A stretch of 64,000 nucleotides of DNA from Dethiosulfovibrio faecalis (GTDB lineage Bacteria > Synergistota > Synergistia > Synergistales > Dethiosulfovibrionaceae): the NCBI RefSeq assembly GCF_021568795.1, contig NZ_JAKGUE010000010.1:1-64000 (forward strand). Reading direction: 5' to 3'. The notes beneath the pieces are model-generated. The model saw nothing but the letters and a program-made list of their open reading frames with translations, was not told the DNA's origin and did not search any database. The position numbers and the translations under genes were made by a program. Numbering within the stretch: position 1 is the first letter of the stretch; each line of letters begins with the position of its first letter. This document shows, in pieces, positions 60,417 to 64,000 of this stretch.

Positions 60417-61551
60417 ACAGTTCCTCCAGATCCTCTCTCTCTAGCCTGACCGGGTTGGTCACCATACAGGGGTCGTCGAAGGCATATGAAGCCAACAGGG
60501 GAATCTGATCCTCCGTCACGCCTCTGGCCCTTAGACCACCGGATATCCCGGAGGATTCCCTAAGGTCGTTAATGGCCCTAACCAATCTAACCCGGACCTC
60601 GTCGTCGGAGAGACCGTCCACCGGAATCGATATCCTCCGGGCCAACTCTCTATACCTGGAGGGAGCGCCGTGGAAATTACGGTCCACCACGGTGGACAGC
60701 AACAAGGCGTTGCACTCTCCGTGGGGCAGGTCCAGATAACCGCCCAATGCGTGAGCCATGGCGTGAACCGCTCCCAAGCTGGCGTTGGAGAAGGCCAGAC
60801 CTGCTTCCAGACTGGCCATCATTATCTCCCGTCGATCCGAGTCCTCCTCCAGCGCCTTGAACAGATTCTGAGATATGAGTTCGACGGCGGAAAGAGCGTA
60901 GAGATCGGATATAGCCGAACTGCCGGTCGACACATAAGCCTCGAAAGCATGAGTCAATGCGTCCAAGGTGGTACAGGCAGTGAGATAACAGTCCATGGTT
61001 GAAAGGGTGTGATAGTCCACCAGAGCCATGTCGGGAACGATAGCCTTGCTTATTATCGCTACCTTTACCCCTCTGTTCTCGTCGTTTACTATCGCAAACT
61101 GAGAGACATCGGCGGAACTGCCTCCGGTGGTTGGGATACAGATCAGAGGAGGCATGGGCACGGCTACCTTGTCTATCCCCTTAAAATCGAGGATATGTCC
61201 GCCGTTGGACACCACTATCCCGATACCCTTTGCGCTGTCCATGGGACTTCCACCGCCTACCGCGACCAAACCGTCGCACTCACCTTCGATGTATGAGTCC
61301 ACGCCTTTCATGATCTGAGTCGATCTCGGATTGGAGTTTATGTCGGAAAAAATCCGCCACTCGACGCCCTCCCTATCGAGGGATTCCCAGGCTCTTCGAA
61401 CCCAATCAGTGGACAGTACCCCCTGATCGGTCACCAACAGGACCCTGTTCAAACCGAGGTTGGCGGCACATGATCCGACCAGATCCACCGCCCCCGGACC
61501 GAATACCACCTCCGGCATAACGAACCTTCTGAGCTCGTCGAAACGTTCCAT
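60400..61551 (-). CDS. Iron-containing alcohol dehydrogenase
   Basis: 383 aa. The NAD-binding GGGSPMDSAKGIGI, IPTTGGSSADVSQF, the metal-binding D and H residues (CTTLDALTHAFEAYV, VHAMAHALGGYLDLPHGECN) and C-terminal FDDPCMVTNPVRL mark the Fe-ADH family. Substrate not evident. It overlaps the kinase gene by 17 bases, so the sensor may respond to its substrate or product. Confidence 0.92.
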   Translation of the reverse strand: MERFDELRRFVMPEVVFGPGAVDLVGSCAANLGLNRVLLVTDQGVLSTDWVRRAWESLDREGVEWRIFSDINSNPRSTQIMKGVDSYIEGECDGLVAVGGGSPMDSAKGIGIVVSNGGHILDFKGIDKVAVPMPPLICIPTTGGSSADVSQFAIVNDENRGVKVAIISKAIVPDMALVDYHTLSTMDCYLTACTTLDALTHAFEAYVSTGSSAISDLYALSAVELISQNLFKALEEDSDRREIMMASLEAGLAFSNASLGAVHAMAHALGGYLDLPHGECNALLLSTVVDRNFHGAPSRYRELARRISIPVDGLSDDEVRVRLVRAINDLRESSGISGGLRARGVTEDQIPLLASYAFDDPCMVTNPVRLEREDLEELYVRAL

Positions 61552-61597
61552 ATATCCCCCCCCCTTTATAGTACTGTACCCTATTTTCCATCTATTT

Positions 61598-61637
61598 GAA
61601 AAGGGGGCGACGAGCGGATAATCCGCCCGTCGCCCCC
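61598..61637 (-). terminator. Terminator after the DUF5320 gene
   Basis: GGGGGCGAC pairs with GTCGCCCCC and GCGGAT with ATCCGC, with a TTTT run on the minus strand. It lies between the DUF5320 gene and the alcohol dehydrogenase gene. Confidence 0.8.
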
Positions 61638-61661
61638 TCTTGCGACACAGATCTATTCAGG

Positions 61662-61916
61662 TTACTCTTCGCCTTTTTCCTCGATTAGCCGGTCTATCTT
61701 CTCCTCCAAAAGAGCGATTCTGCGAGACATATCGCCCTCCTGGTTCCCGACGACTCCGGGATCGATAAAACCGAAACAACGCCCGAAGCCTCTCCCGAAA
61801 CCACGTCCTCGGCCAAAACCCGCACCGCGACCTGCGACTCCGGAGACGCAACCTCCCAGACCCCTTCCGGTTCCGGGACCTCCTCCGAGAGGACCAGTGG
61901 CATCTCTACCAGGCAT
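61662..61916 (-). CDS. DUF5320 glycine-rich protein
   Basis: 84 aa. It starts MPGRDATGPLGGGPGTGRGL with a Gly/Arg/Phe-rich middle and a C-terminal coiled coil (RRIALLEEKIDRLIEEKGEE), as in DUF5320. AGGAGGT lies six bases before the ATG. The family often stands near iron- or molybdenum-cofactor genes in anaerobes; role unknown. A Fur-type box precedes it. Confidence 0.8.
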   Translation of the reverse strand: MPGRDATGPLGGGPGTGRGLGGCVSGVAGRGAGFGRGRGFGRGFGRCFGFIDPGVVGNQEGDMSRRIALLEEKIDRLIEEKGEE

Positions 61917-61929
61917 ATCGACACCTCCT

Positions 61930-61948
61930 AAAAATGATTTTCATTATC
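61930..61948 (-). promoter_or_regulatory. Fur box upstream of DUF5320
   Basis: GATAATGAAAATCATTTTT matches the 19-base Fur consensus at 16 positions by my count. It lies just downstream of the -10, so bound Fur would block transcription. Confidence 0.65.
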
Positions 61949-61977
61949 ATCTTAGTAGTCTTATCTCTCCCTGTCAA
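61949..61977 (-). promoter_or_regulatory. Promoter of the DUF5320 gene
   Basis: TTGACA (61972-61977), 17-base spacer, TAAGAT (61949-61954). The Fur-like box abuts the -10. Confidence 0.7.
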
Positions 61978-61991
61978 GTCCCACCGAGAGA

Positions 61992-63386
61992 CTAGAAGGA
62001 CAAAAGCCAAAGTATCGATAGACCGGAGAGAATCGCGGCGGCCAGATAGAACCTAAGCCTTCCGCAATGGAGTTTTCTCATAAAAGAAAGAGAGTCTAAA
62101 CACAGAGAACTTAAACGTGGAAGAAAGTCCTCTACATCGGGGAAATGTCCGTCTCCAGGGGAAAATACCCCGGGGAAAGTGGCGAAGATGGCAGAACCTA
62201 CGATTATCGGACATGACGCCGACAGCGCTTTTTCCAACGTCCACAACGAGGGGCTGTCTGCCGGAAAAAACGGGAGCCAACGATGGAAGAAGCCTACTCC
62301 CAAAGTGGCGACCGCCATCGCGACCATGACCTTGAACCTTCTCGAACTCGGTTTCCCCACCAAAGGAGCCCGAGACACCCCGGAACGGGCGGTACGAAGG
62401 TAACCGTATATGCCGAACTTACAGAAGGACAGGACTGTCCCAACCCCGGCTATCTGTAGAGACCACATTACCGCAGGATAGTCGCCCAAGGAAAGCTTTA
62501 TAAGGGATTTAGACACATATCCGCTGGTCCCGGGAAATCCGGCTATGGAAGTAGCCCCCACCAGGAACAGAGCGAATAAAAGCGGAACCTCCCTCGCAGC
62601 CGTCCCGAGGTAGCGGAGATCTCTGGTCCCGTAGGAGTCCTCCAGTCCTCCGGCAGTGAGGAAGAGCAACCCCTTGAAAAGGCAATGGGACACCAGATGG
62701 GCCATGGCGGCGGCTCGGCCCAGAGCCGTACCGCTGCCGATGGCGGCCACTATAAAACCCAACTGACTCATGGTGTGATAGGCCAAAAGCCTCTTTCCGT
62801 CGTGCTGCATGAGGGCCTGAAAGACCCCATAGAGGGCCATGACGGCACCGATACATAAAAGAGAAACCGAAGGCCCCTCTGCAGCTCGGAGAAGACCGTA
62901 GATCCCCATCTTGACCACGTAGCCGGAAAGGACGGCGCTGACCTCGGCGGAGGCTCTACCGTGGGCGATCGGAAGCCAAAAATGAAGTATCGGGAGGGCG
63001 GCCTTGAAACCGAGCGCCAACACGAACAGAGGAAACAGGCCGCTGGGGACCGGTCCCATCGGAAGTATCGGCCCTCCTGCCGAACCTATTGCCACAGCCA
63101 GCAACAACAGAGCCCCGCCGATAAGCTGTGAATATAGATATATCCAGGCGGCCGGTCTGTCCTTCTTCCCGATCATGGCGGCCAGGGCAAATGACGAAAG
63201 CTCCATGAAAAAGATAAAGACCAACCAATCGGAGGCAACCGCTGAGAGGCAGGCAAAGAGACAGAAACACCAAGGGGCCCACCTCTGAGCTGGGGTCTTC
63301 CAGTTACCGTAGGCATAGGAACAGCCGGTCATGAACAAAGCCAGGACTATCATTACGGACGAAAGGGGATCGACACTAAACGACAT
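61992..63386 (-). CDS. MrpD/NuoM-like proton-translocating subunit
   Basis: 464 aa from the ATG at 63386 (GGGGAG nine bases upstream; a GTG six bases earlier is possible). It has about 13 membrane segments and the antiporter-like motifs: FFMELSSFALAAM (conserved Glu), GFKAALPILHFWLPIAHGRA (Lys and His), KRLLAYHTMSQLGFIV, and HLVSHCLFKGLLFLTAGGL. It belongs to the complex I/Mrp antiporter membrane family. It follows a related gene by 20 bases, so the two are parts of one larger membrane complex. Confidence 0.88.
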   Translation of the reverse strand: MSFSVDPLSSVMIVLALFMTGCSYAYGNWKTPAQRWAPWCFCLFACLSAVASDWLVFIFFMELSSFALAAMIGKKDRPAAWIYLYSQLIGGALLLLAVAIGSAGGPILPMGPVPSGLFPLFVLALGFKAALPILHFWLPIAHGRASAEVSAVLSGYVVKMGIYGLLRAAEGPSVSLLCIGAVMALYGVFQALMQHDGKRLLAYHTMSQLGFIVAAIGSGTALGRAAAMAHLVSHCLFKGLLFLTAGGLEDSYGTRDLRYLGTAAREVPLLFALFLVGATSIAGFPGTSGYVSKSLIKLSLGDYPAVMWSLQIAGVGTVLSFCKFGIYGYLRTARSGVSRAPLVGKPSSRRFKVMVAMAVATLGVGFFHRWLPFFPADSPSLWTLEKALSASCPIIVGSAIFATFPGVFSPGDGHFPDVEDFLPRLSSLCLDSLSFMRKLHCGRLRFYLAAAILSGLSILWLLSF

Positions 63387-63405
63387 ATACACCAGCTCCC
63401 CGTCC

Positions 63406-64000
63406 TCAGATTCCCATAGCTACCATCAAAAAGACGGCCACGACCGCGAGATAGAAAAGATACCTCGTCAGGTTGCCCGAATGGGCCTCTAAGATGCGAT
63501 TAGCTATCGTCATAGAAAGACTTCTCAAAAGAGGAAGAAGGTCGTCTACGTCCAGGGGACTATATGCCGGGACGAAAGGCCGGGGAACAAGGCAGAATAA
63601 CACGACGGCGATCACAAGGGACTTTAACGGATAAAGGGAGAGCTCCGCCGATCCGAAGGGGGGGAACACACCTACTGCCAAGATGGCGACGCAGAACAGG
63701 GAGAGAGCACCGACGACGCCTTTTTCCGGAGAAACGGACGGAGGTGTTGGAAAATTCCTCTTGAAGGGGCGGAGAAAAGCATAGTACCCCAGTTTACACA
63801 AAGACAGGACCGTTCCCAATCCGGCGAGGAAAAGGCACGCCTCTACGAAAGGGGACCCTTCCACCCCAGCCTTGACCATGGATTTCCCCCATCCCCCGGC
63901 GGTCAAAGGAGCCCCCGCCAGGGAAAGGGCTCCTACCGCGAAAAACGGGAAAAGCCAAGGAAGATCCTTCATGCCCCGCCCAAGCTCCGCCAGATCCCTG
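63406..64000 (-). CDS. MrpD/NuoM-like subunit, 5' part outside window
   Basis: The frame is open to the right edge (it reads RDLAELGRGMKDLPWLFPFF there), so the start is missing and about 197 residues are seen. The visible part is the C-terminal third of an antiporter-like subunit: AVGALSLAGAPLTAGGWGKS and GLGTVLSLCKLGYYAFLRPF. The latter closely resembles GVGTVLSFCKFGIYGYLRTA in the next gene, so the two are paralogues or sister subunits. Confidence 0.85.
   Translation of the reverse strand, partial: RDLAELGRGMKDLPWLFPFFAVGALSLAGAPLTAGGWGKSMVKAGVEGSPFVEACLFLAGLGTVLSLCKLGYYAFLRPFKRNFPTPPSVSPEKGVVGALSLFCVAILAVGVFPPFGSAELSLYPLKSLVIAVVLFCLVPRPFVPAYSPLDVDDLLPLLRSLSMTIANRILEAHSGNLTRYLFYLAVVAVFLMVAMGI

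Overview
The window joins an integrated temperate tailed phage (about 1 to 41,000) to bacterial chromosome (about 41,060 to 64,000). The host looks like a moderately GC-rich anaerobic bacterium with Gram-negative-style signal peptides. The short serA + serC + DUF1015 cluster, DUF1846, DUF5320 and the MrpD-like genes make Synergistota (Dethiosulfovibrio-like) my best guess. That is an inference from gene content, not a proven identity.

Prophage, left to right. Almost everything is on the minus strand, so the phage reads from right to left. Positions 1-11,494 hold the tail module: a tail-end gene cut by the window edge, a repeat-containing fibre, tail-tip proteins, tape measure, tail assembly chaperones with a -1 frameshift signal, tube and terminator. 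Positions 11,485-19,867 hold head and packaging. This part is mosaic: Mu-like gpG, gp36, I protease/scaffold, MuF and gp29-type portal, a lambda-like major capsid protein with decoration protein, and a PBSX-type terminase. The MuF protein carries a C-terminal GNAT-like domain followed by a small gene. Positions 20,531-32,494 hold a putative late regulator, a Dam-type methylase, many small coupled genes, a cluster of 9-bp iteron-like repeats beside the primase-helicase, a VRR-NUC nuclease, an SF2 helicase that appears to start at AUU, a RecB-family nuclease, a DUF669 protein and a Sak4-like ATPase. The early operon starts at a Cro-like gene opposite a LexA-type (S24) repressor at 32,642. An operator palindrome lies inside the early promoter.

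Cargo (33,428-39,614). Between repressor and integrase is a mostly A+T-rich block unlike the rest of the phage. It holds two unknown proteins, a protein with a possible uracil-DNA-glycosylase-like motif pair, a secreted EEP-family nuclease, a membrane-anchored protein next to a SLATT/DUF4231 membrane protein, a ThsB-like TIR protein and a NYN-domain RNase with an attenuator-like leader. TIR plus SLATT, without a recognisable ThsA, is the best candidate here for an undescribed anti-phage system. The P4-type integrase (39,737-40,864) sits next to tRNA-Gln(UUG), the evident attachment gene. The left end of the prophage and its lysis genes are outside the window.

Chromosome. First comes an amidohydrolase and a polyphosphate cluster: Ppx/GppA-HD, CHAD and Ppk1 on minus, and a divergent two-domain PPK2-type kinase on plus. 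Then follow a DUF4412-like exported protein, a FabH-like enzyme, DUF1846, a glycine-betaine-type binding protein, the serA-serC-DUF1015 operon, and an operon of Fe-alcohol dehydrogenase, histidine kinase, response regulator and REC-GGDEF-EAL protein. Last are a Fur-box-preceded DUF5320 gene and two MrpD/NuoM-like membrane subunits, the second running off the right edge.
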